Origin: Coprothermobacter sp.
GTDB lineage: Bacteria; Coprothermobacterota; Coprothermobacteria; Coprothermobacterales; Coprothermobacteraceae
Direction of reading: 5' to 3'
Assembly: GCA_012842545.1 (NCBI GenBank)
Contig: DUSQ01000068.1
Coordinates: forward strand, 1 to 18,727
Length of the DNA stretch: 18,727 nucleotides
Shown piece after piece: positions 1 to 6,919 of this stretch. The position numbers and the translations under genes are program-made. The notes beneath the pieces are model-generated. The model ran no database searches, had not been told where the DNA came from, and was given only the letters and a program-made list of their open reading frames with translations. Within the stretch, counting starts at the first letter, position 1, and the number at the start of each line of letters is the position of its first letter.

Positions 1-808
1 TAACGAGGCTTTCAAACCATCCGTTGACAACAAAGGGATAAAAAAGTAAAACGCCGATCACATTGAATAAAAGGTGTGACACAGCAGTTCTACGCGCACT
101 TAGCTTTGTGCCCACGGAAGCTATGAGTGTCGTAATAGTGGTTCCAATATTTGCCCCCAGAACAAGAGGTACGGCTGCTGAAAAAGTCATCAAACCCTGT
201 TTACCAAGTGCAACTAATATGGAAGTAGTAGCTGACGAAGACTGTACTAAAGCAGTGAATACGGTGCCAGCTATTATACCCAACCACGGTCTGTTACTAA
301 AGGCGAGTAGCATATTCTGAAGATAAGCAGAGTTTTCCAGAGGCTGAAGACCAATTTGTATGAGCCAAAGTCCCCCTAAAACAAGCCCAAAAGAAAAAAC
401 TGCCATACCGATGCTCTTTGTTTTTTTCTTTTTACCCGCAATGTAAATTATCACGCCAATGGGTATGATGAAGAGTCCCCATTGGGTAATGTTGAAAGCA
501 ACTATCTGTGCGGTGACCGTGGTACCGATATTTGCTCCAAATATCAATCCCAGGGCTCCTTCAAAGGAAAGCATACCTGCGTTGACAAGGGCCACGGCAA
601 CAACGGTGGTTATGGATGAGGCTTGCCAAATGGCAGTTACTATGAGACCAGTAAGTAATGCGCTCCAGACATTGCCACTGATGCGGGTTATTATGTTGCG
701 TAGTCTGACCCCTGCAAGCTCTTTTAAAGAATCACTGAAGGTTAGTAGCCCGTACAGGAAAATACCTAAGCCACCGAGGGCAAAGCCGATAAACTCCAAT
801 GGCTGCAT
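1..808 (-). CDS. Na+/phosphate cotransporter family protein (NptA/PF02690), C-terminus off the window
   Basis: Membrane transporter expected to couple sodium entry to inorganic phosphate movement. The reverse strand is open from an ATG at 808 to the left edge, about 269 residues. It is very hydrophobic and shows the two inverted-repeat signatures of the family: QASSITT near residue 62 followed by GANIGTT near 91, and QSSSATTS near 190 followed by a second GANIGTT near 218. The start is set by an AAGGAGGT Shine-Dalgarno site 5 nt upstream. Many relatives carry a cytoplasmic PhoU-like domain after the membrane part; that would lie beyond the edge and cannot be seen. It is divergent from iorA across a 97-bp gap. 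The family assignment is firm; phosphate as substrate is a family inference. Confidence 0.9.
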   Translation of the reverse strand, partial: MQPLEFIGFALGGLGIFLYGLLTFSDSLKELAGVRLRNIITRISGNVWSALLTGLIVTAIWQASSITTVVAVALVNAGMLSFEGALGLIFGANIGTTVTAQIVAFNITQWGLFIIPIGVIIYIAGKKKKTKSIGMAVFSFGLVLGGLWLIQIGLQPLENSAYLQNMLLAFSNRPWLGIIAGTVFTALVQSSSATTSILVALGKQGLMTFSAAVPLVLGANIGTTITTLIASVGTKLSARRTAVSHLLFNVIGVLLFYPFVVNGWFESLV

Positions 809-856
809 TTAGTACCTCCTTATTCTGAATGGCGGTAAAATCAACCACTTTAAATT

Positions 857-885
857 CTAACACGCTCAAGAAAGCGTAGTAAAAT
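857..885 (+). promoter_or_regulatory. Candidate iorAB promoter
   Basis: CTAACA (857-862) and TAAAAT (880-885) are separated by 17 bp. The predicted start near 892 coincides with the iorA Shine-Dalgarno site at 893-897, giving a leader of only about 14 nt. A short inverted repeat (ACGCT 862-866, AGCGT 873-877) lies in the spacer. Match to consensus is moderate and based on reading only. Confidence 0.4.
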
Positions 886-905
886 GTTAAGCGGAGGTGA
901 ATTTA

Positions 906-2822
906 ATGTCATTTCTAGATGAAACAGGCTCTGATCTTTTGCTTGGAAATGAAGCCATTGCAAGAGGGGCTTTGGAAGCGGATGTAGCATGTGTAAGCGC
1001 TTATCCAGGGACGCCCTCCACAGAAGTTACTGAGACGCTAAGTAAATACGCAAAACAAACAGGCGTTTATGTCGAATACTCCACTAATGAGAAGGTTGCC
1101 TTGGAAGTAGCTACTGCTTTTTCCTGGTCCAATTTGAGAGCCATGGTGACCATGAAACACGTTGGGCTTAACGTGGCAGCAGACACATTCATGTCATTGG
1201 CTTATCAGGGAGCGGTGGCAGGTCTGGTGATCCTGACTGCCGACGATCCAGGTATGTGGAGTTCCCAAAACGAGCAGGATAACCGAATTTTCGGAAAATT
1301 TGCAGGTGTCCCAGTGATTGTCCCATCTGATCCACAGGAAGCAAAAGATTTCACAAAAACAGCTTTCGAGCTAAGTGAGGAGGTCGGAGCGCCAGTTCTT
1401 CTAAGAAGTACAACGCGAGTTAGCCATACACGAAGCCCAGTAATGTTTTCTTCACTGGGTGAAAACGTTAAGCAGGCAAACCAGAGGAAAGGCACTTTCA
1501 AGCCTGACATTGTCAGGTTCGTAAGTTTACCAGCAAACGCCAGGAAAAACCATCCTAAGGTGTTAGAGCGCTTAGAGCAAGCCGTTGATTTTTCGCGTAA
1601 GCACAAACTTAATAGAAGGGAAGGAACTGGAAAAGTTGGTGTAATAACGCAAGGAGTGGAGTACCTGTATGTGAAGGAAGCAGAACGTGATCTGGGTACT
1701 CAGCTAAACATACTTAAGCTGGGCATGGTTTATCCGCTGGATAAAGAACTCATTGTTGATTTTGCTAAGGACTTGGATGTTCTACTTGTGGTAGAGGAAT
1801 TAGAGCCATTTTTAGAAGAAATGGTTAAGGCAACTCTTTACGAAGCTGGTTTAAGCGTGCCCGTTCACGGGAAAGATATGCTTCCCAGAATTGATGAGTT
1901 GAATTATTGGAAGGTCCGAAACGCTTTGGAGAGGGTTCTCAATATGCAAGAGACTAAGCCACAAATTGCTCAAGTACCTTCGCTTCCACCGCGGCCTCCT
2001 GTGCTTTGTCCTGGTTGTGCGCACAGAAATGTGTTCTACATGGTTAAGAAACTGGAGCGAAAAGCTGTTAAGCCATCTGATATTGGCTGTTACACATTGG
2101 GCGCATTGGATCCCTTGAAAGCCATTGACACGTGCATTGCCATGGGTGCTTCAGTAGGCCTCGGTAGTGGCATGGGCAAGGCTCAAGAGGGAAGGGTTAT
2201 TTCCACCATAGGTGACAGCACGTTCTTCCATACGGGTCTTCCAGCTTTGGTAAACGCAGTGTATAACAGGAGCAAACTCACACTCATTGTGTTGGATAAC
2301 CGTATAACAGCTATGACAGGCCATCAACCCAACCCATCTACGGGTATAACAGCCACTGGACAGGTTGTAGCTCATTTGGACATAGAGCAAGTTGCACGGG
2401 GATTGGGTGCTGATTATGTGAAGTCCGTCGATCCCTACGATTTGCAAGCTTTGGAACAGGCCATAAAAGAAGCAAACGAATATACCGTAGCTGTTATTGT
2501 GGCCAAACAGCCATGCGCACTCTTGAGGCAAAGGCAACTACAAAGAAGAGGGGAACGTGCTCCACTGTACGCCGTGGAAGAGGAAAAATGTACTGGTTGC
2601 AGAATATGTGTGAACCTGCTTGGTTGTCCAGCATTGGTTTTCGACAGAGACAAAAAGAAGGTTTCCATAGACGAAGATCTTTGTGCGGGTTGTTCAGCAT
2701 GTGCACAAGTTTGCCCCTACAACTCCATCTACGAAAAGGGCTTAGGCGGGGAAAAGAACTTTAACATTGTGAATGACGAATCGAGAGCGAGGTGGCAGCA
2801 ATGGTATACAACATTGTTCTAA
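906..2822 (+). CDS. iorA: Indolepyruvate:ferredoxin oxidoreductase, alpha subunit
   Basis: Catalytic subunit of the enzyme that oxidatively decarboxylates arylpyruvates (from Trp, Phe, Tyr) to aryl-acetyl-CoA and reduces ferredoxin, in anaerobic amino-acid fermentation. The 638-residue length fits the family. The N-terminal pyrimidine domain has YPGTPSTE (33-40) and the conserved Glu in STNEKVALEVA. The TPP domain begins near CPGCAHRN and carries GDSTFFHTG followed by LDNR, the GDx...N cofactor motif. The C-terminus holds two [4Fe-4S] motifs: Cys562, 565, 568, 574-Pro, and Cys593, 596, 599, 603-Pro. I chose ATG 906 because GGAGG (893-897) sits 8 nt upstream; the in-frame GTG at 897 lies inside that site. 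It overlaps iorB by 22 nt. Identification is secure. Confidence 0.96.
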   Translation: MSFLDETGSDLLLGNEAIARGALEADVACVSAYPGTPSTEVTETLSKYAKQTGVYVEYSTNEKVALEVATAFSWSNLRAMVTMKHVGLNVAADTFMSLAYQGAVAGLVILTADDPGMWSSQNEQDNRIFGKFAGVPVIVPSDPQEAKDFTKTAFELSEEVGAPVLLRSTTRVSHTRSPVMFSSLGENVKQANQRKGTFKPDIVRFVSLPANARKNHPKVLERLEQAVDFSRKHKLNRREGTGKVGVITQGVEYLYVKEAERDLGTQLNILKLGMVYPLDKELIVDFAKDLDVLLVVEELEPFLEEMVKATLYEAGLSVPVHGKDMLPRIDELNYWKVRNALERVLNMQETKPQIAQVPSLPPRPPVLCPGCAHRNVFYMVKKLERKAVKPSDIGCYTLGALDPLKAIDTCIAMGASVGLGSGMGKAQEGRVISTIGDSTFFHTGLPALVNAVYNRSKLTLIVLDNRITAMTGHQPNPSTGITATGQVVAHLDIEQVARGLGADYVKSVDPYDLQALEQAIKEANEYTVAVIVAKQPCALLRQRQLQRRGERAPLYAVEEEKCTGCRICVNLLGCPALVFDRDKKKVSIDEDLCAGCSACAQVCPYNSIYEKGLGGEKNFNIVNDESRARWQQWYTTLF

Positions 2823-3379
2823 CAGGTGTGGGTGGTCAAGGCATACTTACCGCCGCCAAGGTTTTGGGTAAAGCTGCAATGATGTCAGGCTATTATGCCG
2901 CAGTGGGTGAGATTCATGGATTGGCTCAAAGAGGGGGTTCAGTGATTGGCTTTGTACGTATTTCAGAAAACGCTGTTGCATCCACAGTGCCTGAGGGTAC
3001 AGCCGACTTGCTTCTCTCCTTCGAACCTCTGGAAGCCATTCGCTACATAAACTATGCTAAGAAAGGTACCACCTTCGTGGTGAATGAGGCCAAGATGGTA
3101 CCTGTGTCAGCTAACCTGGGAAACACGGTTTACCCGTCTTTAGAAGAGATTCGTAAGAGCTTGGAGGAGTTTGGACCTTGTCACATGTTTGATGCCACCT
3201 CATTGGCAAAAAGTCTGGGAAGTATCATTTACGTGAACAGCGTCATGCTAGGAAAGACTGCTTCCGTGCTAGGCTCCTTAATACCCAGAGAAGTCATGGA
3301 AAAAGCTCTTTCTGAAGTGTTGCCCAGGGATCTCGAAAACAATTTGAAAGCTTTCAGTTTGGGCTACCAGGTCAGTTAG
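2801..3379 (+). CDS. iorB: Indolepyruvate:ferredoxin oxidoreductase, beta subunit
   Basis: Gamma-domain partner of IorA; 192 residues, the usual size. The N-terminus has the family's glycine-rich GVGGQGILTAAKVLG stretch (about 9-23), followed by GEIHGLAQRGG and, near residue 65, the VPEGTADLLLSFEPLEA segment. The ATG at 2801 has GAGGTGG just upstream; the in-frame GTG at 2792 would place the start inside that site, so it was not used. The 22-nt overlap with iorA implies translational coupling and equal stoichiometry. No clear intrinsic terminator separates it from the next promoter at 3413, so some read-through into the repressor gene is possible. Confidence 0.95.
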   Translation: MVYNIVLTGVGGQGILTAAKVLGKAAMMSGYYAAVGEIHGLAQRGGSVIGFVRISENAVASTVPEGTADLLLSFEPLEAIRYINYAKKGTTFVVNEAKMVPVSANLGNTVYPSLEEIRKSLEEFGPCHMFDATSLAKSLGSIIYVNSVMLGKTASVLGSLIPREVMEKALSEVLPRDLENNLKAFSLGYQVS

Positions 3380-3412
3380 CCATTTAACTCTTTCATATGT
3401 TTCCTTTTTGTG

Positions 3413-3437
3413 TATACCCCCCTCCATGGGGGGTATA
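3413..3437. promoter_or_regulatory. Palindromic operator, CsoR/CstR type
   Basis: Perfect 10-bp arms, TATACCCCCC (3413-3422) and GGGGGGTATA (3428-3437), flank a 5-nt centre TCCAT. A G-tract flanked by an AT-rich palindrome is the form described for CsoR-family operators, and the gene 20 bp downstream encodes such a repressor. The right arm overlaps the TATAAT box at 3434-3439, so occupancy would block RNA polymerase. A related palindrome stands before the gene at 6184-6885. Confidence 0.85.
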
Positions 3438-3439
3438 AT
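3434..3439 (+). promoter_or_regulatory. -10 box (TATAAT) of the repressor/Fe-S operon
   Basis: A perfect TATAAT overlaps the operator's right arm. No good -35 hexamer lies at 16-18 bp (TGTATA at 3411-3416 is the positional candidate). The predicted transcript start near 3446 falls at the GGTGAT ribosome-binding site, so the leader would be about 12 nt. Confidence 0.65.
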
Positions 3440-3457
3440 ATTTGTGGTGATGCTTGT

Positions 3458-3724
3458 ATGGAAATGAGCGAAGGACCTGCATACGGAGACGACGTTCTTC
3501 AGATGGTAAAAACGGCTCTGGGGCAACTCTCTGCAGTGGAGCGCATGCTTTCCGATGGTGTTTGTTGCACAGAGGTTGCTACTCAAATTGCTGCGGTACA
3601 GGGACTAATGAAAAAGATCGTTTCTCTAATGGTCCGTGATCGGATGACTAAATGCTTACCCGAAAAGGGTGAAGAGGAATTAACAAAGGCTTTACAGGTA
3701 CTAATTGAGAAGACAAATAAATAA
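3458..3724 (+). CDS. CsoR/FrmR-family (DUF156) repressor, CstR-like
   Basis: Small all-helical tetrameric repressor, 88 residues, probably autoregulating the operon from the palindrome at 3413. The family core is visible: GQLSAVERML (22-31), then Cys37-T-E-V-x-T-Q-I-A-A-V (37-47), and D-R-M-T-K-Cys66. In copper-sensing CsoR the ligands are Cys, His 25 residues later, and Cys 4 beyond that. Here the two Cys are kept with that spacing, but His is replaced by Arg62. A Cys-only pair is the hallmark of CstR, which senses persulfides and polysulfides. An extra Cys36 precedes Cys37 where a Tyr is common. I start at ATG 3458 (GGTGAT at 3446-3451); a GTG at 3410 would put the operator inside the gene. 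The next gene begins 30 nt downstream. The sulfur ligand is inference. Confidence 0.88.
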   Translation: MEMSEGPAYGDDVLQMVKTALGQLSAVERMLSDGVCCTEVATQIAAVQGLMKKIVSLMVRDRMTKCLPEKGEEELTKALQVLIEKTNK

Positions 3725-3754
3725 TTCCTGAGTAAGAGAGGAGTGCATGCAGAA

Positions 3755-4939
3755 GTGAGAGCGTATTTTGACCATTGCAGATCCACCTATGTGGATAAAA
3801 GGGTCATAGATGAAATGATGCCGTGGTGGACAGAGAAGTATTGGGCTCCGTCGTCATTTACCTATACTGGTACCACTGCCGCAGAAGCCATCGAGAACAG
3901 TCAGATGGCTTACGCGAAACTCTTTGGGGGAAAACCTGATGAGGTTCATTTTGCTCCCAGTCACGCTGTGGCAAATAATATAGCGATTCAGGGTGTATTG
4001 GGTAACGCTCAGGAAGGTACTGTACCTCATGTAATTACGACTAGCATTGAACACGGGACAACGATGGATTTGGTGAAGCAGCTCGAAAAACTTGGAAAAA
4101 TAAGAGTAACTTACCTACCTGTTGATAAGAACGGCTTGGTAGACTTAGATGCGTTGCAAAAGAGTATTGATAAGGATACGGTGCTTGTGTCCATGGCTGC
4201 CGTGAACTACATGGTGGGTACTATCCAACCAGTGAAAGAGATTAGCAAGATCATCAGGGAGAAAAACCCTGAAGTACTAATACATTATGATTTGACTTGG
4301 GCTTTAGGTAGGTTGCCGGATCTGGCTTTGGCATCTTATGCGGATATTATTACCGCCAGCATAGAAAGGATACATGGCCCAAAAGGGGTAACGGCTTTAT
4401 GGGTGAAGAAAGGCGTGGGTGTGAAAGGACCCATTTACGGCAGTCAGGCTTATTCAAGAATTGTTCCAGGTACTCCTGATGTACCGTCCATTGTTGGAGC
4501 TGGAAAAGCTTTGCAGCTAATGCAAGAAGGGCTTGAAGAAAAAATCGAACACATGAAACAACTGCGTGATCGACTCATCAGGGAAACCATGGCTCTGGTA
4601 CCAGAAACGCTTTTAAACGGCCCTGAAGGTGACTTAAGATCTCCTAGCAACGTTTGCCTAACATTTAGATATGTGGAAGGCGAATCAGTGGAGATGTACT
4701 TGGATATGGAAGATATAACAGTGGATACTGGTTCTGCTTGTGCAAACCCGTTTTTGGAAGCGAATCACGTCATTCTTGCCATGTACGGTGACTATGAGAG
4801 GGCTCATGGTGCTATCAGGATGACCTTTACATGGACAACTACTGACGAAGAAGTGGACAAATTCTTGGAGGTAATACCAGGTATTGTGGCAAAACTACGC
4901 AAGATTAGCCCATTAGCACCAAAGGTTTATAAGGAGTGA
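3755..4939 (+). CDS. Cysteine-desulfurase-like protein (IscS/NifS fold) lacking the PLP lysine
   Basis: Class V aminotransferase-fold protein of 394 residues, colinear with IscS throughout. Retained: His100 (EHGT), Asp179 (HYD) and, in the group-I mobile loop GSACANPFLE, the persulfide-carrying Cys329. Lost: the Schiff-base Lys, where the usual S-x-H-K-I-Y-G-P-K-G reads S-I-E-R-I-H-G-P-K-G (Arg205, codon AGG at 4367-4369; Glu204 for His); the phosphate-binding Thr of GGTEANN (reads SHAVANN); and the Gln that contacts the PLP ring oxygen (Trp182). It therefore probably does not bind PLP covalently or desulfurate cysteine. Archaeoglobus fulgidus IscS is a known Lys-less precedent, proposed to supply a Cys ligand to the IscU cluster. 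The scaffold gene follows after 7 nt. Start: GTG 3755 aligns with the family N-terminus and has GGAG 11 nt upstream; the in-frame GTG 3743 overlaps that site. Confidence 0.92.
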   Translation: MRAYFDHCRSTYVDKRVIDEMMPWWTEKYWAPSSFTYTGTTAAEAIENSQMAYAKLFGGKPDEVHFAPSHAVANNIAIQGVLGNAQEGTVPHVITTSIEHGTTMDLVKQLEKLGKIRVTYLPVDKNGLVDLDALQKSIDKDTVLVSMAAVNYMVGTIQPVKEISKIIREKNPEVLIHYDLTWALGRLPDLALASYADIITASIERIHGPKGVTALWVKKGVGVKGPIYGSQAYSRIVPGTPDVPSIVGAGKALQLMQEGLEEKIEHMKQLRDRLIRETMALVPETLLNGPEGDLRSPSNVCLTFRYVEGESVEMYLDMEDITVDTGSACANPFLEANHVILAMYGDYERAHGAIRMTFTWTTTDEEVDKFLEVIPGIVAKLRKISPLAPKVYKE

Positions 4940-4946
4940 TTGGAAT

Positions 4947-5585
4947 ATGTCCATAAAATATAATCCCAAAGTAATTGAACATTTTAAAAACCCACACAAT
5001 CAAGGGGTTATTGAGAACCCTGATGCTGAAGCCCTTGTGGGGAGCCCTGCGTGTGGTGATCAAATTGCCATTTACCTGAAAATAAACAATGATGTAATTG
5101 AGGACATAAAGTTCGAGTCATATGGTTGTGCAAGCAACATAGCTACTGCTTCCATTGTTACAGATTTGGCAAAAGGCAAAACATTAGAAGAAGCACTGTC
5201 TATTAAATGGACTGAAGCCGTTCAAGAGCTGGGGGGCCTGCCCCCAGTTAAGTACCACTGTTCCGTGCTGGCTGTTGACGGCTTGAGAGCAGCTATAAAG
5301 GACTATCTAAGGAAAACAGGTCGTCTTCCTGAAGAGGAACTTAGCCCGGATTTGGTACGCGAAGAGCTCTACCATGTGATTTATCCGCCGCAAGGATTGG
5401 ACATAGTGTCACTAAAACGCGTAAAATACATTGGAGTGGAGGACGGAAAGGTACGCATTGAGATTTCATTCACTCATGACGATCCATACTTGCAGGAGAT
5501 TATCGACGAGATAAAGGAAAAAGTTTCTGATTTGCCTGGAGTGAAAGACATTGAAGTGGTCAATCAGGGAAGGGGTGATTATTAG
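4947..5585 (+). CDS. IscU-type Fe-S scaffold fused to a MIP18/DUF59-like domain
   Basis: The N-terminal part (about 1-122) is a complete IscU/NifU-N scaffold for building [2Fe-2S] clusters: Cys36 with Asp38 (ACGD), Cys61 (YGCAS), and His104-Cys105 (KYHCS), preceded by an LPPVK motif (98-102) of the kind recognised by the HscA chaperone. The C-terminal part (about 136-206) resembles the MIP18/SufT family: a helix ending in P-P-Q-G-L-D-I-V-S-L, strands VKYIGVEDGKVRIEI, then the helix before LPGVKDIEVV. The Cys usual in the TPGCP loop of that family is absent (THDDP, 176-180). Typical NifU proteins end in an Nfu CxxC domain instead. AAGGAGTGAT overlaps the upstream stop, so translation is coupled to the desulfurase-like gene. 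The scaffold call is secure; the C-terminal domain call is fairly confident. Confidence 0.9.
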   Translation: MSIKYNPKVIEHFKNPHNQGVIENPDAEALVGSPACGDQIAIYLKINNDVIEDIKFESYGCASNIATASIVTDLAKGKTLEEALSIKWTEAVQELGGLPPVKYHCSVLAVDGLRAAIKDYLRKTGRLPEEELSPDLVREELYHVIYPPQGLDIVSLKRVKYIGVEDGKVRIEISFTHDDPYLQEIIDEIKEKVSDLPGVKDIEVVNQGRGDY

Positions 5586-5587
5586 AG

Positions 5588-6097
5588 ATGCAAGTACAGG
5601 TGATTTATGCCAGCAGGCATGGAGCTTCTAAACGTTACGCAGAGGCTATTGCTGAAGCACTTGATGGTGAAGCTCAATCCTTGGAACAGGTGCAGTCTTT
5701 TTGGGGTGATGCCATTGTATTCGTTGCTGGGGTTTACAATCACAAGCTAAATCCAGACATGTTGGAGCTCATACAAGGGCATAGAACGGACCTTTATGGG
5801 CGGATGTGGGCTGGCGTCGCTGTTAGTCTGCTTGAAGACGAAAAGACATGGAACGGTGAAAGAATAGGTGGTCCCATCTATGTCCGACAGTACTTGGGCC
5901 TGTTTGATAGGCCCCCTCTGGCCTTGGCAAATTTTCCAGGTGCAGTGAGTTTGGAAGAGCTTACCGAAGAAGAAAAGGCAGAGGTGGCGGAAGTGTTCCA
6001 GATCATGGGGGAAGATCCGCATTCGGTTGACAAGATTGACACAGAGAAAGTTTGGACATTATCTAACCGCATAAAAGAAATAGCACGTCAATGCTGA
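5588..6097 (+). CDS. Flavodoxin-domain protein (HemG/Flavodoxin_5-like)
   Basis: 169-residue soluble protein with a flavodoxin-like fold. The N-terminal strand and FMN-phosphate loop read VIYASRHGASKRYAEAIAEAL (5-25), close to the YSTRDGxT loop of HemG-like flavodoxins, followed by DAIVFVAGVYNHK and, at about residue 78, WAGVAVSLLE. It is expected to bind FMN and move electrons. It begins 2 nt after the scaffold stop, with GGGGTGAT upstream, and is the last gene before a strong terminator. The context suggests a reductant for cluster assembly or for persulfide reduction on its neighbours; that is inference. The final residue is Cys. A protoporphyrinogen-oxidase role seems unlikely, since no haem genes are nearby. 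Confidence 0.78.
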   Translation: MQVQVIYASRHGASKRYAEAIAEALDGEAQSLEQVQSFWGDAIVFVAGVYNHKLNPDMLELIQGHRTDLYGRMWAGVAVSLLEDEKTWNGERIGGPIYVRQYLGLFDRPPLALANFPGAVSLEELTEEEKAEVAEVFQIMGEDPHSVDKIDTEKVWTLSNRIKEIARQC

Positions 6098-6110
6098 AGA
6101 TTTGAAAACC

Positions 6111-6148
6111 AAAAAAGGGCTCCCAGGCAATACTGGGAGCCCTTTTTA
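6111..6148. terminator. Bidirectional intrinsic terminator
   Basis: A 10-bp GC-rich stem, GGGCTCCCAG (6117-6126) and CTGGGAGCCC (6133-6142), with a 6-nt loop. It is flanked by an A-run (6111-6116) and a T-run (6143-6147), so it can end both the + operon and the convergent gene whose stop is at 6184. Confidence 0.95.
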
Positions 6149-6183
6149 TTGCTAGTGGCTACCAATTTCTTTATTGTTAATCC

Positions 6184-6885
6184 TTAAAGTAACGCATTCT
6201 TTACGTAGTCCAGCATCAGGTTCTCTGGCACGGCGCCTTCAACTTCAATCTTCTCATTTATGATTGTCTTTGGAACACCATAAACATTCCATCGGTTCGT
6301 AAGCTCCTCAAACTCACTGGCTTCTATCATGTTTCCTGTGAAATTTGGATTAAGATACGCAAATTGGTGAGCTGTGAAAACTGCTCTTGGGCAATAGGGA
6401 CAAGTGGGTGTCACGAACACATCCATGGTAACCTTCGTGTTTATGGCGGTTAATTCTGGAGTTAAACCTTTGCTCAACCTAACATTGCCCGTTGAAAGCA
6501 GTATTATGTCATCTAAAAGTGTTGCAAATTCGTAGCCGGCAGGAATACCGTAAAACCAAATGTTGTAATGTTTTTCCTGATCATTGTCTTCTAAGACGGA
6601 GAATGTTATGGCCGGATACATGAAGCCAAGTGAGTCACTCTTTAAACCATATTCTTGGGCCTTCTGAGTTTCCTTAAGCGGGTCGATAAAAGTTAAGGAA
6701 AGCTTGTCAGTAGTCGCCACAAGATCAGACATGAGCTCTTTTACTTCATTGCAGTACGTGCATTCACGACGTCCAGGCACAATGATATTGCTTTCAGGTA
6801 AAAATGTAATCACCTTTACTGGCTTATTCATGACTGAAAGTCTTTTTTGAACCTCTTTTTTGTCTGATTCTTTCAAAATTGCCAT
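6184..6885 (-). CDS. Protein disulfide oxidoreductase (tandem thioredoxin-fold, PDO/glutaredoxin-like)
   Basis: 233 residues made of two thioredoxin-fold units, each with its own active site: CTYC at 42-45 and CPYC at 162-165, the latter in VTPTCPYCPRAVF. Each unit has a later cis-Pro region (MYPAI near 89-93; YGVPKTII in the second). This is the PDO architecture typical of thermophiles, where it forms or reduces protein disulfides in the cytoplasm with a thioredoxin-reductase partner; it can also be imagined reducing persulfides. The first unit is preceded by about 20 charged residues and lacks the Pro of a typical CPYC. ATG 6885 has AGGAGGTG 6 nt upstream. The upstream promoter is covered by a palindrome related to the repressor operon's operator, so it is probably in the same regulon. 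Confidence 0.93.
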   Translation of the reverse strand: MAILKESDKKEVQKRLSVMNKPVKVITFLPESNIIVPGRRECTYCNEVKELMSDLVATTDKLSLTFIDPLKETQKAQEYGLKSDSLGFMYPAITFSVLEDNDQEKHYNIWFYGIPAGYEFATLLDDIILLSTGNVRLSKGLTPELTAINTKVTMDVFVTPTCPYCPRAVFTAHQFAYLNPNFTGNMIEASEFEELTNRWNVYGVPKTIINEKIEVEGAVPENLMLDYVKNALL

Positions 6886-6919
6886 GCAGGCACCTCCTAC
6901 TTTAGTAAGTCCGTAAATT

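Noticed and set aside
63..812. Plus-strand open frames at 63-320 and 459-812
   Set aside because: They are antisense to the Na/Pi cotransporter reading frame, which has family motifs and a strong ribosome-binding site; the plus frames show no motif or start signal.
2151..2706. Frames antisense to iorA at 2151-2537, 2435-2668 and 2494-2706
   Set aside because: They fall over the TPP and ferredoxin domains of iorA and have no supporting signals.
3410..3457. GTG 3410 as start of the repressor gene
   Set aside because: It would place the operator and -10 box inside the coding region and add 16 residues not seen in the family; ATG 3458 has a fitting GGTGAT site.
3755..4939. The desulfurase-like gene as a decaying pseudogene
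   Set aside because: The frame is intact and full length, the catalytic Cys loop is preserved, and it is tightly spaced within an operon with good ribosome-binding sites; this fits selection for a changed function.
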